Shown: piece after piece, positions 39,001-51,300 of the stretch
Position numbering within the stretch: the first letter of the stretch is position 1
Layout: each line of letters begins with the position of its first letter
Origin: Heterotrichella gracilis
Taxonomy: Eukaryota > Sar > Xanthophyceae > Tribonematales > Xanthonemataceae
Direction: 5' to 3'
DNA length: 64,000 nucleotides
NCBI GenBank assembly: GCA_032358255.1
Contig: JAULBX010009217.1
Location: 1-64,000, forward strand
Notes under the pieces: model-generated
Database searches by the model: none
What the model saw: only the letters and a program-made list of their open reading frames with translations
Told to the model about the DNA's origin: nothing
Translations under genes and position numbers: made by a program

Positions 39001-41908
39001 CAGTCGTCTAATTCATCTCATGCATTGCTCACCAGCCTGGGCGTGCCAAACCATCTGTCCAGCGCCTTGCCAGCTGTGCGCGCCCCCTCCCTTGACGAGT
39101 ACACCCCCAGCGCAAGCAGCGTCAACCCCCCTATCCCAGCAGCCAGGCGCTCCTTGTCCGCCAGCAGCGACATCACCCCCCGCCCCAGGTGGTCAAACGT
39201 GGTGTTGATGCCCTCAATCAGCTTCTTGCGCTGCTCCTCGAGCTTGAGCTGGAGCTCCCTGTAGGGGTGGGTGATAGTGGAGGTGTGGGTGTGGGTGTGA
39301 ACGTAGTTGCGACAGGGTGTGTGTAAAATATGCCACCACTATGCCTGTTGGGAGGGGGGCGGATGCCTGTGCCTGTGTATGATGCATGTAGTGGGTGGTG
39401 GGAGGGGTGCGGGTGGTGGCGCATGGCACAACATGCAATGGTACATGGCATGCTGCTGGCTAGCTCTTTGGGTCAGGTTGTTGCAGTTAAATTAAATAAT
39501 AAACACAGCCAACTGTGCCGGCTTCATACAGCTCCAATAAGGTTAGTCATCATCCCCAGAGAGCCAGGTGAAACCCCAATGTGTGTGCAGGTGATTGCAT
39601 TGCATTCTTGTCACATGCTCCCCCTGCCAGCCAAACTCCAATGTTGACATGAGGATGTTGCACTACCAAGTCATAACTTCTGGCAGCAAGAGGCAGGTGC
39701 TTGGTCAAGCGTGCGTTGGCCCTGCCACCATGTCATGCAAACCCTGGGGTATGTGCATTTGCCACATGGCATGCTCACACAGCACCCCCCAGCAACCACA
39801 ACACTGGTATTCCACTCGTAGAATGGATGTAGAAAACTGTTTCCATCCTGTTCTCCCCGCCTCACCTCCTGTAGATGTCCTCATTTGCTCGCCTCTCGCG
39901 CGTCTTGCCCTCAGCCTCAGCCAGAGCACGTTCTCGCTGCACGTCCTTGTCCAACTCCGCCTGTGGGAGTCAGGGTGTGGGGTCAGGGTTCAGAATACAG
40001 GGTTTAATACTTGCTCTCGCTGCACAGTCCTTGTCCAGGTCAGCCTGTTGGAGAGTGGAAGAGAGTTGGGGTGTACGGCATGAGACACAGAGCGCAAAGC
40101 CTGCTCCCGCTGCAAGTTCTTGTCCAGCACCGCCTGCGAGGGTAAAAGCATATGGTATTTATGCTATTAGCGTTTATAACATGAGACCAAATGGTCCATG
40201 TAGGGCTGGCCCTTGGCAGCGGATTGTGACGAAGGAATGCATGGCGCGCTAGGCGATTGGTGTTGCGTGGCATTTGCGTGTTGCCCTTCTCTCCGCCTGC
40301 ATATGCTCCCCCACCCAAATCGCAACCCCTCACTACAAACCGATAAGGTGTAGGATTCAGGCTTTACATTGCTTCTTCCCCACTTGTATTGTGTACTGTG
40401 CACTTCCCCAGCCCACCCACCTTGTACTTCTCCGTCGCCCTGCGCTCCGCCTGGATCTACGCCTCCACCTAAACTGCACCCCATTCCTACATGCTCAAGG
40501 GATTTGGGTGATCTCCTCCTCCACCCAAATTGCACCCATTCCTACATGCTCAGGGTTTTGGGTTTTGGGTTCAGGGTTTAAAGTGCATTTCCCCCGTCCA
40601 CCCACCTTGTACTTCTCGGTCGCCCTCCTCTCCGCCTGGATCTGCTCCTCCACCCGCCGCCGCTCCACCTCCTGGCGCCGGTGGCTCTCCTCCTGCAGCG
40701 CCACCAGCTCGGCGTTGCGTTGCCGCTGCTTGTCGTGCTCCGTGTCCATGCGCTGCCGCGCCAGCTCGTCGTCGTAGCGCGCCAGCTCAGCCTTGATGTG
40801 CGCATTTTGCTGCTGGGCCTTTTGTTGCTCCTGCCAGTGGATCTTCTCGCGCTCCTGCGGGAGGGGGTGGGTGTGTGGGTGGGTGGGGGGTGTGAAGGCA
40901 CAGGTGGGAGTAGCATGCAACATGTGCGCGTGCCCTGCTCGTCTCAGTTGCACACTTGTAGCATCCACCTTTGGGTGACGACAGGCACACCCCATGTCCT
41001 TGACGGGTGTACGCGTGTTGTAGCATGCCAGGCCAGAAGGGCTGTGCAGTGTGGCGTACGACGGACTTGGGGTCACATCAGATGCAGCTGGAGATGCATG
41101 GCCTGGATGCAGCATGGTCCTGGTATAACTGGACGTCAACCTCAACAGCAACGTCTATGCAGCGATGCTGTGGTGGTGGTGGGCTGTTCAACAGGCTTAC
41201 AATCATCGCCTGCTCCGCAGCCACCCGCATCTCCGCCTCCTTGACCTTTGCCTCGGCCTGCTTGGTAACCTCCTGCTGACGGGAAAGCTCCACAACCTGC
41301 GGGCGGGGTGGGTGGCGGTGTGGGGGGTGGGGGTGGTGGGTGACCACACACCACAGCCACAGCCTGGAGCACCCATGGTGACAATGGTAGAGGGCTGTGG
41401 CTGATGGTAGCATCTCTTGTCGATTATGGTATGTGCATATACACGCCGCCCTGCTGTGACTGTGCACGCGAAGCCTGGTGGGAACTGGCAGCTCCCATCT
41501 GGTGCATGTGCATGCAAGGAGCATCGCAGGCATGCGGAGAGGAACCCATGTGAAGCGCCTGAGGCCTGATCGACGTGCTGCCGCATATGCCCAAAACCAC
41601 CACTATGCTAAACACCGGATGTACTCCGATGCCGGTTGCTGCGTGCCACATAGAACGCCGCCGTCACTGTATGCATGCATGCATCCATCGGTGCACGGAT
41701 GCACCACCCATCCACGCACCTTCTTCGCATATGGCGATGCGTTTATTTCTCGTAGCGCCTTGGCACCCCTCTCCAGTGCCTCGGGATCGAACACCGGCCC
41801 TCTCGTGTCCGGTTCGCACGCTGCAACCAGCGCGCTGCAAGACGCCACCGCGCCCCCCGTCGCCATCATGAGGCCACCCCCTCGCCGCACCCACTCTCGG
41901 AACGCCAT
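36006..41908 (-). CDS. ATAD3: ATAD3 mitochondrial AAA ATPase
   Basis: ATAD3 is an inner-membrane AAA+ ATPase tied to nucleoid organisation, membrane contact and cholesterol/lipid handling. Ten exons on the minus strand: 41720-41908, 41201-41296, 40606-40854, 39866-39960, 39033-39258, 38585-38777, 38009-38166, 37383-37536, 36624-36813 and 36006-36279; phases agree, 607 aa. Residues 35-60 match the N-terminal signature [16 protein letters not shown]. Residues 64-225 are a long charged coiled coil ([43 protein letters not shown]). A hydrophobic segment lies near residues 250-266 ([17 protein letters not shown]). Then VRETSR, the Walker A motif GPPGTGKT (350-357), [14 protein letters not shown], Walker [12 protein letters not shown] (404-413), sensor ATNRPG, and [21 protein letters not shown]. 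Its introns are the richest in exon-edge echoes. Divergent with TTC1 (883 bp apart). Confidence 0.95.
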
Positions 41909-42791
41909 CGTGACTAGATAAGGTGCAGGGGAACGTAGTGGTGCTGATTAGCGCTGGTGCTTGCCTGGTAAACCAGCTTTGTATCCAGCCTTGGAGCCTC
42001 GTCACTGAGTAGGGTAAATCCAGTGGTGCAGAAACCCTACAACGCGAGCCGAACCGGCTCCCGCGCAAAAGAAGGTTCTACAGCAACAGCTGGCCTTCTT
42101 TCTTTCGATGGACTGACCCTATCGTCGTTATTGTGAACAACATTGCAAGGTTTGCCCATTATAGAAGCTACTTGTATGTGACGTTCACTCGCCATCAGGT
42201 GATCCTAAAGGTTTGCTTTTCACGATACACACACAACCATGTGGAGGATGAAGTAGTCGACCAGGAGTCAGCAATATTCGTATTGCCAAGCTTTTGGTGA
42301 CACTGGTAGGTTTAAGTGTTTGTGGCTTCAGAGTTGCTGCTGTGGTGTCCTGGGGGGCATGTAGATTATCCATATGTGTTGTGGCTGTATGCATGCATAT
42401 GACTACTACCCATTGAGTCATCAGGCGTGTGGGATGCACTCACCAACAGTGTCAACACGCCCTCGCACTACCTACTGTATTCAAAAAATTGTTTTTTAAG
42501 TGCCAGCCCCTTGTAACCCTCTGCACCACGAAGCATTGAGTTGGTAAGCGCGGCGCCCAAAGGTCCCACCTGTTGGCTCAATGGAGTTCTCTTACCACGC
42601 ACACCTTGCACCATAACCCTATTAACCCTACTCGCTTCTGTGCTTGAGACTGCTGACTACATGCGCTGGCTGTGATAGTGGCCACCTTCTTTCTGGTGAC
42701 AACTGCAACAGCCAGGCGAAACAATTTACAGCAGGGTGGGAAGGAAAGGGAGGCACCCACAGGCACCCGCTGCAACCCCCCTGGTGTGGCT
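41909..42791. promoter_or_regulatory. Divergent intergenic region, ATAD3 / TTC1
   Basis: 883 bp between outward-facing starts. The TTC1 frame remains open back to about 42672, so an upstream non-canonical start or 5' exon for TTC1 is possible. No specific promoter motif was recognised. Confidence 0.45.
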
Positions 42792-45141
42792 ATGACGCCT
42801 GTAGTTGGGGGTGGGGTGGTGATAGAGGAGGTGGTGGATGAGGATGAGGAGGTGTTCCACGAGGTGCAGCACAGCACAGATGGGGAGGAGGAGGACGAGT
42901 TCCATGAAGCGGAGCAGGGCAGCAGGGATGGGGAGCAGGTAGGGGTACACTTGCACAGCACCCGGATTGCGTGTGCAATTGCACCATGGCCATTGTAAGT
43001 AGTGGGGGTGCAGACGCACATGCAACCCAGGTGTGCATAGCATCAGTGGCAGTAAGGATACCCATCCAACCTACTTCCAGTGCATACCCCACTCGCCCCA
43101 GTGCCCACTGCTGTGTTCTGCAATGTCACGCAACCCATGTGCAACCCATGGGGTACCCTGCCGCCACACGGGAGCATGGTCCCGCCCACACCACATTGAT
43201 GCGCCATCACGACCGGCTCAGACCGCATTGAATGCGCTTTTGTGCCCCGATCACACCACACAGAATGCGCGTTGAGGTCTGATCTGAGCCTGATCTGCTG
43301 GTTGGCTGCAGGGGGAGCACAGTGAAGTTTGCGTGAGTGGGGAGGTCAAGGGGGGGGAGGGGGTGGCAGGGGGGACACCACAGGAGGCCCAAGGGGAGGA
43401 AGGGGAGGTGGCGGGAGGGTCACCACAGGAGGCTCAAGGGGGTGAAGAGGGGGTGGAGGGTGAGACACCACCTGGGGTCCAAGGGGAGGAAGAGGAGGTG
43501 GCAGGGGAGTCAACACAGGCGGTGCAGGAAGAGGCCCAGCCAGAGCTGGATGAGGAGGTAGGATAGAATTTTAGGGTGTACGGTTTGCGATGTAGGGTTT
43601 GAAGCTGGATGATGGGTAGGAGGGGGTGTTGTGGGGTGTAGGGTGTATGGTTCGAAAATGGATAGGTGGTGGGGGCTGGTCACCCTGCCGTGGGGTAGAG
43701 GGTCGTCTCTCAGGTAAGGTGTGAGATTTCTGTTGAGAGTTTGGGGTTTAGACCCTAATGCCCATTAGAGGGGTTTGTACAGTAGGATTCAAGGGGTTCA
43801 GCTGCACTGGTACACGCCCCATTGTTCAAGAAGTTAGAGTGTGGTGGCTGTGGTGGATGTTGTGCGTGTACATGAATGGAGCGCTGTCCCCACACACCCC
43901 AGATCCCCCCCCCCCCCTGTAGGAGGCTGTGGCGCGTGCTGCTGAGTGCAAGGCGGAGGGCAACAGGCTGTTTGGGCTGGCGCAGTATGAGGAGGCGGAG
44001 GTGGGTGGTGGTGGCGGTGGTGGTGGTGGTGGTAGTGTTGATGAGGGGAGCCACTCATGTGCACATGCTTGAACACAGCACCACCGACCACCTACACCAA
44101 CATGACACACGCCGAGGCACCTTGGTATGACCCTGATGTATTATTAAGCTTTAGGGCTTTGGAAATCCCTACCCGCACACCCATACCCCCTCTTGCAGGA
44201 ATGCTACACCTCCGCCCTGGCCCTCCTCCCCGCCTCCCGCGCCACCGAGCGGTCTATATGCCTGGCCAACCGTGCCGCATGCTGCGTGCACACCGACCGA
44301 CACGCCGATGCCTGCCGAGATTGCAGCGCCGCACTTGAGGCGCAGCCGGGGTACGTCAAGGCGCTGGTGCGGCGGTGCGGGGCGTATGAGGCGCTGGGGG
44401 ATTTGGAGCGGGCTCTGGCGGATGCGCAGCAGGTGAGGAACTGGATTAAAATATTAACGGGTCGATGGATGACTTGGTTTATTGATTGGTTAATAAGAGA
44501 AGTAGTTGGGAAAGGATATAAGCGTTTGTGTGGGGAGCTGGCGAGCACTGGATGGACAGTAGGCGGGGGTTGTCGTGGGTGCTGGAGATGGATCTATAGG
44601 GTTGTGGGTGCTTGTGAACACCCCAGGGCGCAAGCATGGCTGATCACAGCGCATTTCAGCAGCATTGGTGACAGGTGTGTGTCTATGCAGGTGCTGACTC
44701 TTGCCCCCAACCACCCTGAAGCCAATGCTGCCTCCCGGCGCCTGACACCCCTGGTTGAGGAGCAGAGGGAGAAGCTCAAGGAGGAAACGCTTGGTGCGGG
44801 GAAATACATTATACGTAATTTGAACAAAGAATGAATGTGGATTGTTTCCATTGCACAATCATTTATTACTGGATGGGCTGTGGGAGGAGATGTTGGCTGT
44901 GGGAGAATGAGGGGGTAACAAACCCCCTGAAATGAAAGGTGTCTGGTATGAATCATCGAGGATTATCATCCGCTATTATACCTGAAACCGAATGCAGACC
45001 CCAGCCCCTCCCCTTGCTTGTGCAGGCAAGCTGAAGGACCTCGGCAACATGGTGCTGGGCAAGTTTGGCATGTCCCTGGACAACTTCAAGATGAACAAGG
45101 ACCCAAACACAGGGGGGTACAGCATAAACTTCCAAAATTGA
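42792..45141 (+). CDS. TTC1: Tetratricopeptide repeat protein 1 (TTC1)-like
   Basis: TTC1 is a small TPR co-chaperone that binds Hsp90/Hsp70 tails. Exons are 42792-42938, 43312-43557, 43923-44000, 44199-44432, 44691-44793 and 45026-45141, in phase, 307 aa. The first 131 residues are an acidic low-complexity extension ([12 protein letters not shown], then repeats such as [15 protein letters not shown]) unlike the shorter animal tail. The TPR block begins at residue 132: [75 protein letters not shown], then [11 protein letters not shown]. The end is diagnostic: [36 protein letters not shown], stop. The start is the first ATG of the open first exon and may be too short. Confidence 0.9.
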
Positions 45142-45955
45142 CTCCTGGGAAACTTCCGAAGCGCCTGGGGAAGCGCCTGGAGAAGCAATGTAATGGCAAA
45201 GCAGGCACATGGACAGCGTTGCTGGGGACTAGGCTGACTTGCATTTCATTTTTTCTCTTTTTGTTGGCCTGGACCACCCGCGTGCATGCATGGGCTACAG
45301 CTCCTGGAGTGATTGGCATGCTGACAGCAGTAGATGTGGGCCAACAATCACCGCCATGTTACCGCCATGCCTGGCCTTAAAACATCCGGTTCAGAGTATA
45401 AATCTGCCACATGTGCTGAGGCTACGTTGACAAATTCCATGGGGGGATGGGTTGGGTTGGGTCAAGGTTGCCAAAAGTGACATCAAGTGACATCAATTTT
45501 CGATAAAGGAATGTAATGTAACACAGCCAAGCCAGCTTTCAAGCTTTAGAAGCAACAGAGCAAGTTACAGGCAGGGTCACCGTCAGTCACAATAATTGCC
45601 TGTGTTGATTGGTCAATGGTTTTCAGAAATAAAAAGAATTCCGCTCGGTACCACACATGTACAGTGATCCAAGTTGGCAGCTTGAAGACTGACACTGACA
45701 TGCATGGGCATCCCCAGGCAGCCGATGGCAAAGAGAACCAGTGTCAAGCAACTTTGGAACAATGGTGCACTGCAGAGGTGGCCACATCAAATCCATTGGA
45801 ACGCATTTGCATGCCATTTGCCTAATAGGAGTTAGGCAAGAACACTAGCTTAGCATTCCACTGCACCTTCAGCCTGCATGCAGACTGTGATCAGCGGCAG
45901 GCAACATGGCATGCCCAGCTGGCCTGGTGCACCACCACCACCACCACCTCCCCCT
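45142..45955. other. Convergent spacer TTC1 / SRRM1, no gene seen
   Basis: Contains both 3' UTRs. A TGTAA (about 45189), the polyadenylation signal known from green algae, lies about 50 bp after the TTC1 stop. Nothing else is recognised. Confidence 0.4.
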
Positions 45956-48900
45956 TCACTCCGCCCCCTCCGCCTCCGCCTTGGCCAGCGACTCCAATGC
46001 CCTCTTGCGCAGCTCATCCTCGAGTGCCTGCTTGCGCTCACCCCCTTCGCTGTCAGATCCGCTGTCACCGGACCCCCCGCCGCTCCCCCGTCGCCGCCGC
46101 TCCTTCTTCTCCTTCTTACCCTGCACCACCATGCGCAACAACCATCTTTAAAACCCTGCAGCATCACGCCAGACCCTAAATCCCGACTTCAAATCCCTTG
46201 CCTAGGTTTACCCTCCTGAGAGACCATGCCCCGCCTTTCCCATCCCCTTCCCATACAACCTCGTGCGCACCCTCCACCCCAACCTCAACACCCTTGCATG
46301 GGGTCCAGAGCCCTGCTTTTCCTCCCCTCCTCCTCACCTTTTTGTCCTTCTTTTCCTTCTTCTCCTTCTTGTGCCGCTTCTCTTTCTTGTCCTTCTTGTC
46401 GCGACGCGCGGGTGAGGCGGCACCACCATCGAGGCCGCCCGCCACGTCTGACACAGGGCCGGCAGGGGAGGAGGACCTGCGCGGGGACAAGGGGAGGGCA
46501 GGGGGGTAAGGGGTAGGCCATTTACAGGTGTCCAAATGTGGAGGAGGGCGAATCCTCCCGCAGCCACAGCCCAACACACCTGCAGCACCAGGCGCAGTGG
46601 CAATGCATGTTGGGTGCAGCGACGCCCTTTTAAACCTTGCGTCTTCCCTCAGGGCTTAGTGATTTCTCCCCTCGTGGCTTTTTGCTGGTGGCCTGCCCCA
46701 CCACTCGCTCACCTTGCACACCCCTCCTGTACCCTCCCACACCCCCTCCACCTCGCAAACCCCGATACCCCCCCTGCATCCGTCTCACCTTGCCCCTGCC
46801 TCCTCCTGTGTGCGCTGCCTCTTGGGCGCATCCCCCCGCCCCTCGCTGCCACTCACGCTGTCCGCAGGCCGCTTCTCCCTGAACAACGGCAGCGCACAAG
46901 TAAAAAAACTTTTTAAAGAGCTCACGTACTTACTTGGCCTAATGTTGACTGGGACCCAAGAATCTGATGCATTTGAAGCAGTGTACCAGCACTACTGGTG
47001 GTAGATCTAGTCCTATCTCCAACTACTGGGGGCTGCGCAGCCTGTCCTTGGAGGAAAGAGGAGCTAGCAATGAGCAGGACAAAAATAGATGTATTGTCTC
47101 CCCTGTCCGCTATATCCCCTGCAATGCTCCGCTGAGTGCAATCGTATACCCTATGGGGTGTGGTGAGGGCAGAAGTTGTAGTTGTGCACATCTGCACACA
47201 TGCAGGTTTGTACATGTTGGCCCCGTGATGCTTTTAATATGTGATGCCCCTTGTCATTAGGACCTGCAAGGCGGGGTGCACACCCCCCCAACACCCTCAC
47301 ACACCTCACAACACCACACCACAACCCTTGCATGTGCATTGCCTGCCCCCCTACCTGGGCGAAGGGCCATCAGCTGCAGGTTTCCCTCGTGGGCTGGGGC
47401 TGCGCCTGCGCCGGTCATCTCTACCGGGGCTGGGGGGCCTGCATCAAGAAATGGGGCCAAATTATACAGATCACCAGATTTGCGAAATCCCATTTACAAG
47501 AAATATATAACAATTATACCAAAAGGGCACACGACAAATAAGTTTGTGCGGACGTCATGAGCCTTATACATGCTGGCGTCATGTATAGTGTGCCGGCGCA
47601 CTATACGCGGGCGTGATCCAGCGCACAGCAGCACCTATGTGCATGCCGAAGCCATGTGGGAGCAATGGTATGCGGCGGGGTGTGGGGGCCTCACCTCCTG
47701 GGTGGGGGGCTCCTGGGGGCGGGGCTGCGCCTGCGGGGTGGTGGCGGTGGGGTGCGGCGTGCTGGGCTGCGCGCGGGGCGGCGGTAGGGGGAGCGGGAAC
47801 GGGGCCTGTCCCTGCCTCTGTCCCTGTGCGAGGGTGAGTGTGGTGAGCCTCCCGCCAGCACATCGTTTTTCAGGATTAAGGGTTTAAGGCTCTTATGGTT
47901 TCACCCTGGGGAGGGGATTGGTGGGGTGCACCTCACACAGTGTCCCGACATACCAGGACAACGATTTGCATGTGGATGCCATTGCTGGCGGTACAAATGC
48001 AACTAAACCATATGGCTCTCCACCCAGGTCATGCCACATATTTCCGGCCGAATCAATCAACACCAGAGTTAGCCTGAAGGTAATATGCTGCACCCCCCCA
48101 TGCATGCCCACCCACCTGTCGTCCCGCCGATCGTCCCTCCGCCGATCATCCCGCCGATCCCGCCCCCGATCCTTCCCCCCCTCCTTCTCCCTCTCTTTCT
48201 GCTTCTCCCGCTCCTTCTCCCTCTCTTTCTCCCGCTCTTTTTCCCTCTCCTTGTCCCTCTCTCGTTCCTCCTCCCGCTCTTTGTCTCGCCTGGCACGTTC
48301 CTCCTCGCGTTCCTTGTCTCGCTTTTCGCGCGCCTCCCTTGCCTCTGCGTCGCGCTTCTCGCGCTCCACGTGCAGCTTCTCCTGTGAGGGAACCGGGTGG
48401 GCTAGGGTTTATGGTCTACGGCCACTAGGGTTTAGGGTCTAGGGTGACTAGGGATTTAGGATGGGGCAATGCACTGCTTGATTCCAGGGCCGCCATGAAG
48501 CAACGAAAAGAGGGAATGACTGCCACCAGGCCAACCCTACACCCTATATCGAACACTGCACTCCCTGTGCACACGCAAGTTGGCGATATACCCCCCCTCT
48601 GCTCCCCTCAGCTTTCTGGTCGACGCACACCCTACACCCTAAACCCCACTCACGTTGATTGCGTCCTGCGCCTCCTTTTTCCGCCTCTCCTCCTCTGCCT
48701 TCTCGTCCAGGATCTGCTGGGGAATGCCGCTGATGTTCTGGGAGGCACTGGCAAGCATGCTCCACAGCTCCTGCAGGCAAAACCCTAAGTGAAACCCTTG
48801 AACAACCCTCTCCCTGCACACGCCTAGTGCCGTGCTTTGTAATGTCAATTTGCAACCAACAATCAGCGAGAAAGCAGTGACTGGCTAGGGTTTAGGGTGT

Positions 48901-49797
48901 AGGGTTTAGGGGTCACCTTCATGAACAAGCTGGTGTTCTTTTCTAGGAAGCCAGTGAGGTTGATCTGCAGCTCCCGGGGATCGGCTTTCTGCAGCCACAC
49001 AACACGCCGCTTGCCAACGCACCAGTGCACCAGTCGTTACAGTCGCAATACAAGCTGCCACGCCGAAGAAAGGCTCATGCTGTAGTAATATGGGGTGTGT
49101 TCAGGTGGGTAATGGCGTTTGGGATGGGGAGTGATAGGTTTGGCTGTGTGCATCTTTCGTTGTAACGAGCAGCAGTCACCTTTGCCTTGTGTGCAGGGAT
49201 GACGATCTCATACCCACTGACAACCCCTGTGCATATGCATGCACTTCATGTGCATGCATATAGCTGAGTTGCAGCCATCAGCACCCAGTGTGCATTGGGT
49301 TCTTATGCACCAGGCCTTTGCCACCGCCATTCCCTCACCTGTTTGTTTTCCACCTGCTCGTAGATGTATCCTATGACCACTTCGTCCTCAATCCCCAGGA
49401 GCTCAGTGACCCGCTTGGCTATCCAGGGCTTCATCACGTCCCAGTTGACCTTCTTCATCTCCACTTTGAGGTCGTACTCTTTCGGGAACTTCATCGTTTT
49501 CATCAACTTCTTCTGCTTGCTGCCAGCCACACGTCACTGGTCAGCGTGCAGCATCTTTAGGTTGCATATGCATGGTTATACTGGGCATATGATAGAGCTT
49601 CAGTTGGTGCGGGCGTTTGGCAGCAGCTTGTATAATACACGAGTGCGTGGCGTGTGCCCACTATTGGTGGATGCGTCAGAGTGGGGCACGGTTAGTGCTG
49701 CAACTGTAAGTGGGGACGTCACCACGAGCTTTACTTACTCGCCAAACCGGGAGTCCTGGTCCGCTGACACCCCCCTGAACCCCCCAACCCCTGCCAT
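45956..49797 (-). CDS. SRRM1-like PWI/RS-domain splicing co-activator
   Basis: SRRM1 (SRm160) bridges snRNPs and exonic enhancers during splicing. Exons on the minus strand used here: 49739-49797, 49339-49519, 48917-48988, 48654-48770, 48116-48381, 47695-47823, 47355-47438, 46338-46476 and 45956-46120, in phase, 403 aa. The N-terminus GFRGVSADQDSRFGDKQKK is the family signature. The PWI domain covers about residues 35-110 (MKPWIAKRVTELLGIEDEVV, QINLTGFLEKNTSLFMKELW). Then come AEEERRKKEAQDA, a very long REKER/DKERE coiled coil (exon 5), two RS-like exons (RPRSRSPYRR, RRRRSPSPRG), a Lys-rich block (KKDKKEKRHKKEKK), and the SRRM1-type ending LEDELRKRALESLAKAEAE. A 22-nt candidate exon at 46857-46878 (good splice sites) is left out because it shifts the frame. 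The middle exons are the least certain part. Confidence 0.88.
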
Positions 49798-51300
49798 GTT
49801 GAGGCAAGGTAGCGATACCAGAAACAAATATGGGACTGCAAGTCTTGGGAGGGCAGGGCAGGCTGCAGAAAGAAAGGTGATGGGAAGGAAAGGCAATGCA
49901 CAGCAACTATGAACCGACTCTGGGCAACAGTGGACAATCACATCAGCAGTATGCCTGCATGCAGCCTCCACAGTATCAAGCTATCAATAACGTTGTTGGA
50001 AAGTGGACACGCAGCCTTGAAGGCCCGATAAAAAGTTTCAAACAAACCTGTCCTTGCAAATGCATGCGTGCAACCTCCCCGCTTCTAAACGTTGTGCAAT
50101 CGATCCCTTTCGCGCCTCTTCTTTTGGTGTGCCACGTCACTTGGCAAGTTGGGCTTTTGCACCAAGCCGTGGTCGCTCAAGTTGCATATGCAACGACGGC
50201 AGTGCAGCCGATTGTGCTTTGTCCAAACAGCGTGGGTTAGCTATCGCTGTGGTACTCTATATTGGGACGAGGTTGACCCTGCTTAGCCCATGACTGCTGT
50301 ATAGCCTGGCAGGAGATACAGCTCGACGTTCTGCCTTGCCCAGACCCGTTCTTCGACCCATTCGACACCCCTTGGTACGTCTGCATCGGCTAGTTGGCCG
50401 TTCAGAAATCAGCTTACTTGGTTAAAGGTGGCAGCTTTTGACGCGGTAAAAGCTGAGTCATGTCTTGTGGCGCATCAGCTTGCAAGGAGCAAACGATCGC
50501 GCGAAACCCCATTTTGTTTCCCCAATTCTTGCACCAAAACCGCTATTCTATCGCCCGCGAAAACCGTATCAGTGGGTGTGGCAGTAGCTTTTGTTGCGGA
50601 CGGTCATTCCCGCAGGGGTTGGTGCAGTGTGTGGGTCGCTAGGTGCCTGATGGGCGGGACAGGGATGTGTCCCAATTTGATTGGGTTTGGGCAGTACGGG
50701 CGGTGCTGTTTCGGCGTCCGTGCAGTCCACGAGCAACATTGTACTTGCGGCAAGAAGTCTTCTTTGGGCGGACGTCTTTTAGAGCGAGCTGAAAGCTCTG
50801 GGTGGCAATTCTTTTACCTTGTGTTGCCACCTGGAGTGATAGTGACAACTGTGGCCGTTTCCCAGCTGGTTTCTTCAACGGCTATTCCCTTGTGGCTGGC
50901 CTGCAGCTTACAAGCGTTACACTGTGCACACCACCCGCTGCAGACCTACCCTGTTGGGTCCTGCTGTTCAAGGGTTTTACCCACTGGCTGGTACCCTTAT
51001 TTGCCTCGCTTTGGTGCACCCACGTTCATGGACCACCACACCCACCTACACCAACAGGGTCAACGGTATGCACAGCCTTGGGTGTGCACTGTCACTGGTT
51101 TGCACAGTCTGCATTGTATGGTATCAGTCAGTGCCAGTGACACCTAACCGGGTCAAGTCCCTGTGTTATAGTGCCCCCGCCATCCCAGGAACCCCCCCGC
51201 CCCTCACTACCCCCAAATGGCACCGCCCCCGCCCCCACACCCACACTCCACACTGACACCACCCCACCCACCCGCAGGCTCCCTCTCCTCCGCACCCACC
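49798..51300. promoter_or_regulatory. Divergent intergenic region, SRRM1 / SnRK2
   Basis: 1.5 kb between outward-facing start codons. A 239-codon frame at 50428-51147 has Cys/His-rich, low-confidence content and no motif I recognise. The 70 bp before the SnRK2 ATG are strongly CA/C-rich. Confidence 0.4.

Noticed and set aside
50428-51147. 239-codon plus-strand frame upstream of SnRK2
   Set aside because: No recognisable domain, odd Cys/His/Trp composition, and other open frames overlap it; more likely chance in the promoter region.
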